Shown here: positions 32,323 to 41,885 of the stretch, in pieces
Layout of the letters: the number at the start of each line of letters is the position of its first letter
Numbering within the stretch: the stretch's first letter is position 1
Assembly: GCF_004216905.1 (NCBI RefSeq)
Contig: NZ_SGXJ01000006.1
Coordinates: 1 to 64,000, forward strand
Direction of reading: 5' to 3'
DNA from: Kribbella sp. VKM Ac-2569
Lineage (GTDB): Bacteria; Actinomycetota; Actinomycetes; Propionibacteriales; Kribbellaceae
DNA: 64,000 nucleotides
The notes under the pieces: model-generated
The model's input: only the letters and a program-made list of their open reading frames with translations
The model's database searches: none
Told to the model about the DNA's origin: nothing
Made by a program: the position numbers and the translations under genes

Positions 32323-35247
32323 ATGCAGACCCGCTCGCCGACTGTCGTCGGCAGAGACCTAGAGATCGAGAGCCTTGACCGCCTGCTGGCCGGAGCCCGC
32401 GGCGGTCACGGTGGTGCGATCTTCCTGGTCGGCGAGCCCGGGATCGGCAAGAGCCGGCTGGCCGCGACAGCCACCGCCCAGGCCCTCGACGCCGGTATGA
32501 CGACGCTGCGCGGACGGGTCGGTGCGATCGGGACGATGGTTGCGTTCCGCCCGTTCACCGAGGCACTGCTCTCGCTGATCCGGCGCCGCGAGATGCCCAC
32601 GACGGAGAGCCTCGGTCCGTACCGGCAGGTTCTCGGCCGGCTGGTGCCGGACTGGGACGACGGCAGCGCACATGCCACCGCTGCGTCACCGGTTGTACTC
32701 GGTGAGGCAGTACTGCGGCTGCTTGCCCTGGTGGGCCGGGACCGCGGTTGTCTGCTGGTTCTCGAGGACCTGCACGGATCCGACCCGGAGACGTTGGCCG
32801 TGATCGAGTACCTGCTCGACAACCTCGACGAGCAACCGATCGCACTGGTCGCGACGATGCGGTCCGAGACCTGCGCGGCGTACGAGCTGGCACAGTTGTC
32901 GGCACAGCGCGGTGCGGCCGAGCTGACCGAGCTGCACCCACTGGGCCGGAGCGAAGTGGCGGAGCTCGCCGCGGGTTGTCTGGAGGTTGCGGTCAGCGGC
33001 GTGCCCGAACAACTGGCGGACCAGTTGTGGAGCGACAGCGCCGGAATCCCTTTCATCGTCGAGGAACTGCTGCAGGAGGCGAGCCGCAGCGGACAGCTGC
33101 TGTCCGGTCCGGACGGCAGCGTGCAGATCGTCGACGACCTGCAGACGAACGTCCCGCCCGCGGTGGTGCGCAGCATCAGCAGCCGTACGGCGCAGCTCGG
33201 GTCGCAGTCGCGTGACATCCTCGTACTGGCCGCTGTGATCGGGCACCGGTTCCCACTGAGCGTCGTGCGCAAGGCGACGGGGACGGACGAACGGTTGCTG
33301 CTGGCAACGCTTCGGGCCGGCGTCGCCGCCCAGCTGGTCGGTCCGGACGAGCCGGTGCCGGACTGGTACGCCTTCCGGCATCCACTGACCGCCGAATCGC
33401 TGCTCGCCGGTCTGACGCCGACCGAACGCTCTACCTTGGCCAGTCGCTGCGCGGATGCGGTCGAGGAATTGCATCCCGGTCTGCCGGGCGAGTGGTGCCC
33501 GATGGTCGCCGAGCTGGCCGAGACCGGTGGCGACCCGATCCGCGCCGGGCGGCTGTTCGCACTGGCCGGGCGCCGGTCGTTCGACGACGGCTCGACCGGG
33601 TCGGCGGCCAACCTGCTCGACCGTGCGAACACCCTGCTCGCCGCCGATCCCGACATCAGCCACCGGGCCGACGTTCTCGGTTCGCTGCTGCTCGCGCTGA
33701 GCGCGACCGGCCGCTTCGAGCACATCGCCGCACATGCCGCGTCGGTCGACGAGCTGGCGGACCGCAACCTCGACAGCCGTAAGGTCGCCGCGCTGCACGT
33801 CCAGCTCGCGAACGCCGAGATGATGGCCGGTCGCTGGTCGGCCGCGCTGGCGCACGTCACGACCGCCCGGTCCCTGCTCGGCAGCAACGCCGGCGACGCC
33901 GACCTCGCGCCGGTGGACGTCGTCGCGGCGAACCTCGAGCTGGCCCGCACGAGTCCCGGCCGGCTCCGGGCCGCCACCGAGCTCGCCACCCGCGCGGCCT
34001 CGGCGGCGGAACGCGCGAAGCTGCCCGAGGTCGCCTGCGAGGCGCTGCAACTGCTGGGCATCCTGGCCCGCGAACACGACCTCGACGAGTCGATCGACTA
34101 CTTCCACCGGGCACGGCAGGTCGCCGAGGACCACGCGATGACGTTCCAGCGGGTCGTCTCGCACATTCTCCAGGCAGGCACCATCTGCCTGGCAGGAGGC
34201 AGCATCCTCGAGCTCGAGCGGGCCCGTCAGCAGGCGCTGCGGATCGGCGCCATCCCGTTGGTGTACGAGGTGGACGGGATCCTCGGCCAGCAGGCGATCC
34301 TGCGGTCGGAGTACTCGCGGGCCGCCGAGATCATCGACGAGTGCCTCGAGGTCACCCGCCGGCTGCGGATGGGCCGGTCGGCGACGTACTTCCTGGCCAC
34401 CAAGGCGATCCTCGAGGCGCACCAGGGCCGCCGGTCCGCGATGGAGTCGACGCTGGCCGAGGTCGCGAACTGGGGCGGCGAGCGCGCGTCGTACGAGCTG
34501 CCGTACTCGTATGGACTGGCGCGGGCGTTCTGCGCGCTCCTGGAGGAGAACCGCGAGCTGGCCGACTCCGAGATGGCACAGGCCCTCGCGTACGACGCAC
34601 AGAACCCGACCACGCTGCACACAGCGGGAAAGAACGGTCTGGGGTTGTTGCTCGGCGTACTGTCCGGCCGGAACGGCTGGGCGCACTTCGAGGTCGTCAC
34701 CGCGACCGCTGCCAGTGGGATGCGGTGGAACAAGCAGTTCGTCCAGCTGGCTCATGCCGTTCTGCTCGGGCGGGACGGACAGGTGGAGGCGGCGAACGCG
34801 ATGGTGCTATCGGCGACGGAGACCGCGTCGCTGTACCCGATGGCGCACCACCTCGGTCTGCGTCTGGTGGCTGAACCCGCCCACGCGGACGGTTGGGGTG
34901 AACCGGTCACGTGGTTGCGGCGGGCCGAGGACTACTTCCACAACGCCGACGTCCAGGCAGTGGCGAGCGCGTGTCGCAGCCTGATGCGGCAACTCGGTGC
35001 GACAGTGTCACAACGGCGGAGCGGTTCGGAGCAGGTTCCGGCGTACCTGAGGCAGATGGGTATCACCACCCGCGAGTACGAGGTGTGCCGGTTGCTGGTG
35101 GACCGGATCGGTAACAAGTCGATCGCATCCCGGCTGCACATCTCGCCGCGAACCGTCGAGAAGCACGTGGCCAGCCTGATGACCAAGACGCAGCAACCGG
35201 ACCGGGAGGCGCTGAGCAGTTTCGCCCGGACCGTACTTCAGGACTAA
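32323..35247 (+). CDS. Large LuxR-family ATP-binding regulator (LAL / AAA-LuxR)
   Basis: 974 residues from ATG 32323. An upstream start at 32233 adds 30 unconserved residues. The N-terminal STAND-type ATPase has Walker A GEPGIGKSRL and Walker B CLLVLEDLHGSDPE. A long helical-repeat middle (about 330-890) follows, then a C-terminal LuxR helix-turn-helix (ITTREYEVCRLLVDRIGNKSIASRLHISPRTVEKHV). LAL proteins often activate secondary-metabolite clusters. It follows the LanM/peptide pair in the same direction and is the likely pathway activator. Confidence 0.92.
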   Translation: MQTRSPTVVGRDLEIESLDRLLAGARGGHGGAIFLVGEPGIGKSRLAATATAQALDAGMTTLRGRVGAIGTMVAFRPFTEALLSLIRRREMPTTESLGPYRQVLGRLVPDWDDGSAHATAASPVVLGEAVLRLLALVGRDRGCLLVLEDLHGSDPETLAVIEYLLDNLDEQPIALVATMRSETCAAYELAQLSAQRGAAELTELHPLGRSEVAELAAGCLEVAVSGVPEQLADQLWSDSAGIPFIVEELLQEASRSGQLLSGPDGSVQIVDDLQTNVPPAVVRSISSRTAQLGSQSRDILVLAAVIGHRFPLSVVRKATGTDERLLLATLRAGVAAQLVGPDEPVPDWYAFRHPLTAESLLAGLTPTERSTLASRCADAVEELHPGLPGEWCPMVAELAETGGDPIRAGRLFALAGRRSFDDGSTGSAANLLDRANTLLAADPDISHRADVLGSLLLALSATGRFEHIAAHAASVDELADRNLDSRKVAALHVQLANAEMMAGRWSAALAHVTTARSLLGSNAGDADLAPVDVVAANLELARTSPGRLRAATELATRAASAAERAKLPEVACEALQLLGILAREHDLDESIDYFHRARQVAEDHAMTFQRVVSHILQAGTICLAGGSILELERARQQALRIGAIPLVYEVDGILGQQAILRSEYSRAAEIIDECLEVTRRLRMGRSATYFLATKAILEAHQGRRSAMESTLAEVANWGGERASYELPYSYGLARAFCALLEENRELADSEMAQALAYDAQNPTTLHTAGKNGLGLLLGVLSGRNGWAHFEVVTATAASGMRWNKQFVQLAHAVLLGRDGQVEAANAMVLSATETASLYPMAHHLGLRLVAEPAHADGWGEPVTWLRRAEDYFHNADVQAVASACRSLMRQLGATVSQRRSGSEQVPAYLRQMGITTREYEVCRLLVDRIGNKSIASRLHISPRTVEKHVASLMTKTQQPDREALSSFARTVLQD

Positions 35248-35292
35248 GTTGTCGACTCACGCACCGGTATCCGCCAATCGGTGGGTCAATGG

Positions 35293-35325
35293 ACAGTATT
35301 TACGAACGCTCGCTATCTATACTGT
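35293..35325. promoter_or_regulatory. Inverted repeat and -10-like element before the ROK gene
   Basis: ACAGTAT (35293-35299) and ATACTGT (35319-35325) are perfect inverted repeats. The right arm contains TATACT (35318-35323), a good -10. It lies 26 bp before the ROK start, so binding would block the promoter, as for autorepressed ROK/XylR-type regulators. Confidence 0.5.
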
Positions 35326-35350
35326 GCGAGTGGCAGGCAAGGGGTCGGAC

Positions 35351-36580
35351 ATGAGCAAGGGAACGGTCGGCGGCGGCGGTACGACGATGCTGCGGCGGAT
35401 CAACGTGGCCGCGGTACTGGACGCGGTTCGCCGCTCCGCGCCCGCGCCGTTGCGCGTCGCCGAGCTGGTCGAGCGCACCGGTCTGGCCAGGCCGACGGTC
35501 GCCCAGGCCGTCGACGAGCTGCTCGACGCCGGCTGGCTGCAGCAACACGGCCCCGACTCCGCGGACCGCTCGCTCGGTCGCCCGGCCATCCGCGTCTCGC
35601 TGCGTGGCCGCGCCGCGCCGGTGCTCGGACTCGACGTCGGCCCGCACCGGGTCACCGTCGGCGTCTCGGACCTGTCCGGCCGCAAGCTGTCGCTGGTACG
35701 GCGCTCCGGACCCGGATGGACCGCGCAGGAGTTGCTCGGCGTCATCGGTGAGGTCATCAACGAGGCCCTGGCCGAGGCAGAGGTGCCGGCCGAGGACATC
35801 GCCGCCGTGGTCGCCGCGAGCCCTGGCATCGTCGACGAGCACACCGGCCGGGTCCAGCTGGTCCCGAGTGTGCCGGGCTGGTCCGCGATCGACCTGATCA
35901 AGCACGTCCGCGGTCTGCTCGACTGCCCGGTCATGCTGGACAACGACGCCAACCTGGCCGCGCTGGCGATCGCCGCCGCACGCGGTGGGACCGGCACGCT
36001 GCTCGCCGTCCAGTGGGGTGAGCGGCTCGGTGCGGGCATCGTCATCGACGGCCGGTTGCACCGCGGCACCGGGGCGGCCGGTGAGATCGGCTTCATCGCC
36101 ACCGACACGGACGACGTGATCAACCCGGAGGACAGCCGCGGCCCGTTGGAGCGTGCGGTCGGTTCGGAGGCGATCGCGGCGCTGGGTCGCCAGGCCGCGC
36201 TGGACAACCCGCAGTCGCGGCTGGCCGAGCTGGGTGGAGAGCAGCTGGACACCGCGGACGTGTTCGCCGCTGCGGCGGAGCGTGACCCTGTGGCGCAGGC
36301 CGTCGTACAGCAGGTCGCCCGGACGTTCGCACGCGCGCTGGCGCCGTCCGTGCTCGTGCTGGATCCGACTGCGGTGGTGATCGGCGGCGGTGTCGCCCGC
36401 GCCGGCGCCGTACTGCTGGACGCCATCTCGGACCAGTTGCGCCTGCTGACGCTCAACCACCCGAAGCTGGAGCTCTCTGCCCTGGCTGAGGATGCCGTCG
36501 TCACCGGTGCCATGCGCATGGCTCTCGACGAGGTCTGGCAACGCAAGCTGCCGACCCCGGCGATGACCAGCACTACCTAG
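35351..36580 (+). CDS. ROK family transcriptional regulator
   Basis: 409 residues from ATG 35351 with AAGGGG upstream. N-terminal winged helix (LRVAELVERTGLARPTVAQAVDELLDAGWL), then the ROK domain with GLDVGPHRVTVGVSDLSGR and NDANLAALA. The usual ROK zinc motif (CxCGxxGC) is absent between GEIGF and the C-terminal half. It is probably a sugar-responsive repressor of genes elsewhere. Its 3' end overlaps the convergent small zinc-ribbon gene by 8 bp. Confidence 0.9.
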   Translation: MSKGTVGGGGTTMLRRINVAAVLDAVRRSAPAPLRVAELVERTGLARPTVAQAVDELLDAGWLQQHGPDSADRSLGRPAIRVSLRGRAAPVLGLDVGPHRVTVGVSDLSGRKLSLVRRSGPGWTAQELLGVIGEVINEALAEAEVPAEDIAAVVAASPGIVDEHTGRVQLVPSVPGWSAIDLIKHVRGLLDCPVMLDNDANLAALAIAAARGGTGTLLAVQWGERLGAGIVIDGRLHRGTGAAGEIGFIATDTDDVINPEDSRGPLERAVGSEAIAALGRQAALDNPQSRLAELGGEQLDTADVFAAAAERDPVAQAVVQQVARTFARALAPSVLVLDPTAVVIGGGVARAGAVLLDAISDQLRLLTLNHPKLELSALAEDAVVTGAMRMALDEVWQRKLPTPAMTSTT

Positions 36581-36749
36581 CCGCAACAGGTCCCTTCACG
36601 ACCTTCGCACCGGGCGCACCACACCAACAGATGTAGGTGAGCTCGTAGAGCACCTGTCCCGCCAGATCTACCCGGCGGTCCAGGCCCGTCACCATGCTCA
36701 TCGGCAGCAGCATGCGCCGGTCACACGCCGAGCAGGTGATGACGATCAT
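36573..36749 (-). CDS. Small zinc-ribbon-like protein
   Basis: 58 residues from ATG 36749 with GGGGCAGG before it. CSAC near residue 6 and CWCG near residue 43 make a four-Cys pattern that could bind one zinc. In between is LLPMSMVTGLDRRVDLAGQVLYELTYI. I do not recognise the family. It is kept because of the ribosome site, the Cys pattern and the short convergent overlap with the ROK gene. The 200 bp upstream of it (36750-36947) hold no gene. Confidence 0.55.
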   Translation of the reverse strand: MIVITCSACDRRMLLPMSMVTGLDRRVDLAGQVLYELTYICWCGAPGAKVVKGPVAAR

Positions 36750-36947
36750 CGCCTGCCCCAGCTGTATGCGCGGCTGACGTAGAGGCGGTGGATCCGACGC
36801 CAGTGGGTCCAGGCGTCGTCGAGGAGCCAATGCCAGCGGAGGCTTGCCGGTATGCGATCACTCATTGTGCACATCCACTACAGAGTTACTGCCACGACTG
36901 TTTCAGTGGAATGAGCGTAAAGCACTCCGGCCGCTGAGTGGAAGGGG

Positions 36948-37697
36948 TTATCCGCGAACTACGGCGGCGATGGCGTCGGGGCGGTCGAGATGGACCAGGT
37001 GAGCGGAGTCGGACAGGACCTCGACTGTTCCGCCCAGGGCGTCAGCCAGGCGTTGCTGGCCGGCCAACCAGCTGCCGGCGGTGAAGCGCGACGTACCGCC
37101 GGTCGCCACCAGGAGAGACGTCGGAGCGATTGCACCGACCGGGCCGGCGACCAGCTTGGCCACCTCTGCTGCCAGCTCCCAGCTGCCCGCGAGCTCGTCC
37201 CAGAACAGCAGCCACGACGTGTCCCCGCCGTACCGTGCCTTGGCCGTTGCTTTGGACAACAGGTCATGGTTCGACGTGCTGCCGAGGCGCACGATCAACC
37301 GTCGTACCGCAGGACCGAACAGCTGCGGTACGCCGACCCGCCCGAGGAACCGCGCCGCCGCGCGAACCACGCGGTCACCACGCTTCCCGGGGTAGAACGC
37401 ACGCCACCCCGTCTCCGACGTGAGGCTGCTGTCGACCAGCACCAGCCGGGTCACCTCGAGCGGCCGTGTCAGCGCCCAGCGCAGTGCAGCCAGTCCGCCG
37501 ATCGAGTGCCCGATCAGTCCGATCTCCGCATCAGGCCGTACGCCGACAGCCGCCCGCAACGCGTCCACGTCCGAGGTGATCGGCGTACGCCACGGATCGA
37601 TGACGCGAACATCCTCGTCCGGGAGCAACTCAACGAGCCGGCTGAACTCCTCCGGAGTCTCAGCCAGCCCAGGCACCACGATCCACGTCACGCTCAT
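36948..37697 (-). CDS. Alpha/beta hydrolase
   Basis: 249 residues from ATG 37697. Oxyanion and entry region TWIVVPGLAETPEEF, nucleophile elbow GLIGHSIGGLAALR, and terminal His in SAHLVHLDRPD. It is cytoplasmic with unknown substrate. It overlaps the upstream DUF998 gene by 4 bp, so the two are coupled. Confidence 0.88.
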   Translation of the reverse strand: MSVTWIVVPGLAETPEEFSRLVELLPDEDVRVIDPWRTPITSDVDALRAAVGVRPDAEIGLIGHSIGGLAALRWALTRPLEVTRLVLVDSSLTSETGWRAFYPGKRGDRVVRAAARFLGRVGVPQLFGPAVRRLIVRLGSTSNHDLLSKATAKARYGGDTSWLLFWDELAGSWELAAEVAKLVAGPVGAIAPTSLLVATGGTSRFTAGSWLAGQQRLADALGGTVEVLSDSAHLVHLDRPDAIAAVVRG

Positions 37698-38368
37698 TGA
37701 GATAAAGCGTGCCTTAATGCTGGTAACACTGTCCCCAGCATTAAGCAGACAAGCGCGATCGAGACCCGCTGCAGGATGCCCGGAGCATCCAGTTCGTTGC
37801 CGGTGAGGACATCGCTCCCGGTCTGGACACCGAGCCACGTCTGCGTCACTGCGACCGCTCCGGCCAGTACGGCGACTACCTTGGCCCACGGTCCACCCCA
37901 GCCGAACCGCCGGAGTACGAGGACCGCGAAGACGCCCATGGCGATGCTGCCGAGACCTGCGAGGGTGGAGGTCACCTCGTGGAGCACCATCGCCACCCCG
38001 ACCTGTCCGTTCGCCTCTGCCGCTCGGCAGGTCGCACTGGCCGACGGTGCGCAGTCCATCGGCGAGAACGAGTCGAACAACGTGCCGAGCCCGAATACCG
38101 CCGTACTGATCAGCAGACCGGTCAGCTCCCGCTGCGACCGAGCCGCAGGCCTGGCCAGCAGTACGGCGACCAGCAGCAACACGCCCGTGGCCAGGTCCAT
38201 CCCGCGCGCGTAGAGACTCGTGGACTGGTCCCGCGCCCCCAGCTCACTCAGGAACGAACTGTGGACGTCCAACGGGAAGCCGGCCGCCGCCTCGAGCAGC
38301 AGGCTGCAGTAGAGCACGCCTGCGGCAAGCATCAGGTTGCGGACGAGGCGGTAAGGGACGGCGGCCAT
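37694..38368 (-). CDS. DUF998 membrane protein
   Basis: 224 residues from ATG 38368 (a GTG at 38377 is possible). Six hydrophobic segments. Family features include HSSFLSELGARDQSTSLYARGMDLATG and LFDSFSPMDCAPSASATCRAAE, with conserved Asp/Cys in the loop. No function is established. It is transcribed divergently from lysX and coupled to the alpha/beta hydrolase after it. Confidence 0.85.
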   Translation of the reverse strand: MAAVPYRLVRNLMLAAGVLYCSLLLEAAAGFPLDVHSSFLSELGARDQSTSLYARGMDLATGVLLLVAVLLARPAARSQRELTGLLISTAVFGLGTLFDSFSPMDCAPSASATCRAAEANGQVGVAMVLHEVTSTLAGLGSIAMGVFAVLVLRRFGWGGPWAKVVAVLAGAVAVTQTWLGVQTGSDVLTGNELDAPGILQRVSIALVCLMLGTVLPALRHALSQ

Positions 38369-38385
38369 ACACAACACCGTCGCAT

Positions 38386-38404
38386 GTCAACCTAAGTATT
38401 GACT
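38386..38404. promoter_or_regulatory. Short inverted repeat and -35-like element in the DUF998/lysX divergent region
   Basis: GTCAA (38386-38390) and TTGAC (38399-38403) are inverted repeats 8 bp apart, and TTGACT (38399-38404) resembles a -35. No clear -10 is found at 16-18 bp. It is reported as a weak candidate only. Confidence 0.3.
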
Positions 38405-38477
38405 GTGGCGTCAGCTGTACTGTCGAGGTAGTGCTAGGTCGACCGAAGTCGCAGCGAACTAGTGGGATGATCGGCTG

Positions 38478-41400
38478 GTGCCGTCGGAACAAGTAGCAAT
38501 GATCCCGGCGTGGCAGCACCGGGCCGCGGGCTGGGTGGGCCGCGTTGTCGTGCTCGCCTCGATATGGTCGTTCATCGCCATCCCGCTGCACGTGGGCGCG
38601 CCGAGGTTCGTCAAGCACGTCGACTTCGCGTTCGACTTCGTCGGTATCCCGGCCGGGCACACGATCTTCTCCGCCGTCTACCTCGCGGTGGTCGGCAGCG
38701 CGTTGCTGCGCGGTAAGCGAGCGGCACTGCTCTGGGTGCTGTGGGTCTTCGAGGCGCTCTGGTTCCTCGCGCAGGTCGCCGGGATCGCGTTTACCAGCGT
38801 CCGGCTGGCCAACCCGACGGACGCGGACCTGCTCCGCGACTTCGGGCCGGCTAGCGTCGAGGACCTGGAGTGGGGCATCGTCCAGGCGGTCGTGGTGGCT
38901 GCGATCGTCATCCTGCTGTGGAAGATCCGCGGCGCGTTCCCGGCCCGGCTCGCACCCGGTAGCCGGCGGCTCGCGGTCGGCGCGCTGGTCTTCGGCATGC
39001 TGATCTCGATCGCGGTCAGCGTCACCCTCACCCAGATCTTCCCGCGAACCCTCGACGGGCAACGGCAGAAGATCGGCTGGGCCGTGATCGCCGCGCTCGG
39101 CCAGTCGCGCAGCAAGATGGGCGGGCACGAGGGCCACGGCTGGATCGGTCTGACCGTCGGCGCGATCTCGGCGGCCTCGCTGGTGCTGGCGTTCTGGATC
39201 TTCCTCCGCTCGGTGCAGCGGGTCCGGTACCTCACGCAGCCCGAGGAGCTCGAGGTACGGCGCCTGCTTCTGCTGCACGGCGAGCGGGACTCGTTGGGGT
39301 ACTTCGCCACCCGCCGGGACAAGGCGGTCGTGTTCGCACCGGGCAACGACGCCGCGATCGCGTACCGGGTGGTGAACGGCGTCAGCCTGGCCAGTGGCGA
39401 TCCGCTCGGCGACCCGGTCGCCTGGCCGGCGGCGATCCAGCGCTGGCTCGCCGAAGCCCGCAGGTACGGCTGGTCACCGGCGGTCTTGTCGGCGAGCGAG
39501 GAGGCAGCGCAGGCGTACGTCGACGCGGGCCTGCGCGCACTGTCGATGGGCGACGAGGCGATCATCGACGTCGCGGACTTCACCCTCGAAGGCCGCACGA
39601 TGCGACCGGTGCGCCAGGCCGTGACGCGGGTCCAGCGGGCCGGGTACCACGCCGAGGTCGTGCGGCACGGAGACCTGTCACCGGAGACGCTGGCGCAGTA
39701 CGTCCACCTGGCGGAGAAGTGGCGTGGGGCGCGGACCGAGCGCGGGTTCTCGATGGCACTCGGGCGGCTCGGCGATCCGGCCGACGCGCGCTGCGTGATG
39801 GTGATCGCGCGGGACGCCGACGGCGTCGTCCGCGGGCTGCTGTCGTTCGCCCCGTGGGGTGTCCGGGGGGTGTCGCTGGACCTGATGCGGCGCGATCCCG
39901 AGTCCGTGAACGGGTTGATGGAGTTCATGGTCACCTCGCTGATCGACGCCTCCGGCGATCTCGGCGTACACCGGATCTCGCTGAACTTCGCGATGTTCCG
40001 GGAGATCTTCAGCGACGCCGAGCGGGTCGGCGCGGGACCGGTACTGCGGCTCACGAACGCGTTGCTGACCGCGGGATCGCGCTTCTGGCAGCTGGAGAGT
40101 CTGTACCAGTCGAACGAGAAGTACTTGCCGCGCTGGTCGCCGCGGTTGATGTGCTACTCGCGGGGCGCGTCGCTCGCGCAGGTGGTGCTGGCGGCCGGTA
40201 CGGCGGAAGGCTTCCTGCCGGCGCCGCGGCCGTGGACCCGCGTCGACAGTGTCGAGGCTGCGGAGCGGCACGCGATCATGGCTGCGGACGGTCGCGCGTT
40301 CGCAACCGCCGTACACGACCAGGAAGTGGACTTGCTGCGGCCCGCGTTGCCGACGCGGAAGCTCACCGAGCAGGAGCAGATCCGGCGTTCCAAGCTCGCC
40401 GAACTCGTTGCTGCGGGCATCGATCCGTACCCGGTCGAGGTGCCGCGGACGGAGACGCTGGAACGCGTCCGGGAGCTGTACCCGAACCTGCCGCCGGACC
40501 ATCACACCGGGCACACGGCGTCCGTGACCGGCCGGGTGCTGCGGATGCGGAGCCACGGCGGTCTGGCGTTCGCGCAACTGCAGGACGGGCTCACGCAGTT
40601 GCAGGTGATGCTGACGGCCGAGTCCTGCGGCGACGTACCGCTGGACCAGTGGCAGCGGCTGGTCGACATCGGCGACCACGTGAGCGTCACCGGCGAGGTC
40701 GTCACGAGCCGCCGGGGTGAGCTGTCGATCGCCGCGACGTCGTGGGTGATGGCGGCGAAGTGCCTGCACCCGCTGCCCGACAAGCGGAAGGGTTTCACCG
40801 ACCCCGAAGCGCGCGTCCGGCAGCGGCACCTCGACCTGGTGATGAACCCGGATTCGCTGCGGATGATGCAGCAGCGCAGTGCCGCAGTACGGGCCCTGCG
40901 CAACGGATTCGAGGGGCGTGGGTTCATCGAGGTGGAGACGCCGATGCTGCAGGCGGTGCACGGCGGCGCGAACGCGCGGCCGTTCGTCACGCACATCAAC
41001 GCCTACGACACCGAGCTGTTCCTGCGGATCGCGCCGGAGCTGTTCCTGAAGCGGCTGAGCGTCGGCGGGATGGGCAAGGTCTTCGAGCTGAACCGGAACT
41101 TCCGCAACGAGGGCGCCGACGCGACCCACAACCCGGAGTTCACGTCGGTCGAGGCCTACCAGCCGTACGCCGACTACCACGTCATGCGCGAACTCACCCG
41201 GGAGCTGCTGATCGAGGCCGCGACCGCGGTGCACGGCAAGCCCGTCGTACGCCGGGACGGTGAGGAGCTCGACATCTCGGGCGAGTGGGCGGTCGTCACC
41301 GTCCACGACGCGGTCGGCCTGGCCGCCGGTACTGCGATCGACTCGGAAACGCCCGCGGACCAGCTCCGGGCGTTGTGCGCGGAGCACGGCGTCCACACGA

Positions 41401-41834
41401 CGTTCGAGATGTCGGCCGGTGAACTCGTCCTGGAGCTGTACGACGAGCTCGTCGAACCGAACACCATGCTGCCGACGTTCTACACCGACTTCCCACTCGA
41501 GACGTCCCCGCTGACCCGCAACCACCGCACGAATCCACGGCTCGCCGAGCGCTGGGACCTGGTCGCGTTCGGGGCCGAGATCGGTACGGCGTACTCCGAG
41601 CTCGTCGACCCGATCGAGCAGCGCCGCCGGCTCACCGAACAGTCCTTGAAGGCCGCCGCCGGCGACCCGGAGGCGATGTCGCTGGACGAGGACTTCCTGT
41701 CGGCGCTCGAGTACGCGATGCCTCCGACCGGCGGTCTGGGCATCGGCGTCGACCGGGTCATGATGATGCTCACCGGCCAGAACATCCGCAGCACGCTGGC
41801 GTTCCCGTTCGTCCGTCCCGCACCACGGGATTGA
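38478..41834 (+). CDS. lysX: Bifunctional lysylphosphatidylglycerol synthetase / lysyl-tRNA synthetase LysX
   Basis: 1118 residues. The N-terminal half has about six membrane helices and a DUF2156 aminoacyl-lipid transferase domain (ATRRDKAVVFAPGNDAAIAYRVV; GLLSFAPWGVRGVSLDLMRRDPES). The C-terminal half (about 615-1118) is a class II lysyl-tRNA synthetase with an OB fold, motif 2 FELNRNFRNEGADATHNPEFTSVEAYQ and motif 3 GLGIGVDRVMMMLTG. In mycobacteria LysX adds lysine to phosphatidylglycerol, lowering membrane charge and raising resistance to cationic peptides. That is useful in a strain making two lanthipeptide-type products, though the link is inference. The start could also be ATG 38499. 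Confidence 0.95.
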   Translation: MPSEQVAMIPAWQHRAAGWVGRVVVLASIWSFIAIPLHVGAPRFVKHVDFAFDFVGIPAGHTIFSAVYLAVVGSALLRGKRAALLWVLWVFEALWFLAQVAGIAFTSVRLANPTDADLLRDFGPASVEDLEWGIVQAVVVAAIVILLWKIRGAFPARLAPGSRRLAVGALVFGMLISIAVSVTLTQIFPRTLDGQRQKIGWAVIAALGQSRSKMGGHEGHGWIGLTVGAISAASLVLAFWIFLRSVQRVRYLTQPEELEVRRLLLLHGERDSLGYFATRRDKAVVFAPGNDAAIAYRVVNGVSLASGDPLGDPVAWPAAIQRWLAEARRYGWSPAVLSASEEAAQAYVDAGLRALSMGDEAIIDVADFTLEGRTMRPVRQAVTRVQRAGYHAEVVRHGDLSPETLAQYVHLAEKWRGARTERGFSMALGRLGDPADARCVMVIARDADGVVRGLLSFAPWGVRGVSLDLMRRDPESVNGLMEFMVTSLIDASGDLGVHRISLNFAMFREIFSDAERVGAGPVLRLTNALLTAGSRFWQLESLYQSNEKYLPRWSPRLMCYSRGASLAQVVLAAGTAEGFLPAPRPWTRVDSVEAAERHAIMAADGRAFATAVHDQEVDLLRPALPTRKLTEQEQIRRSKLAELVAAGIDPYPVEVPRTETLERVRELYPNLPPDHHTGHTASVTGRVLRMRSHGGLAFAQLQDGLTQLQVMLTAESCGDVPLDQWQRLVDIGDHVSVTGEVVTSRRGELSIAATSWVMAAKCLHPLPDKRKGFTDPEARVRQRHLDLVMNPDSLRMMQQRSAAVRALRNGFEGRGFIEVETPMLQAVHGGANARPFVTHINAYDTELFLRIAPELFLKRLSVGGMGKVFELNRNFRNEGADATHNPEFTSVEAYQPYADYHVMRELTRELLIEAATAVHGKPVVRRDGEELDISGEWAVVTVHDAVGLAAGTAIDSETPADQLRALCAEHGVHTTFEMSAGELVLELYDELVEPNTMLPTFYTDFPLETSPLTRNHRTNPRLAERWDLVAFGAEIGTAYSELVDPIEQRRRLTEQSLKAAAGDPEAMSLDEDFLSALEYAMPPTGGLGIGVDRVMMMLTGQNIRSTLAFPFVRPAPRD

Positions 41835-41885
41835 TGCCTTACCCTTACAGCTCACGGGTTGGGGACCTGGGGGGCTGGGGTGGGG

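Noticed and set aside
38399..38404. Full sigma-70-like promoter for lysX
   Set aside because: TTGACT is present but no matching -10 at 16-18 bp; kept only as a weak regulatory candidate.
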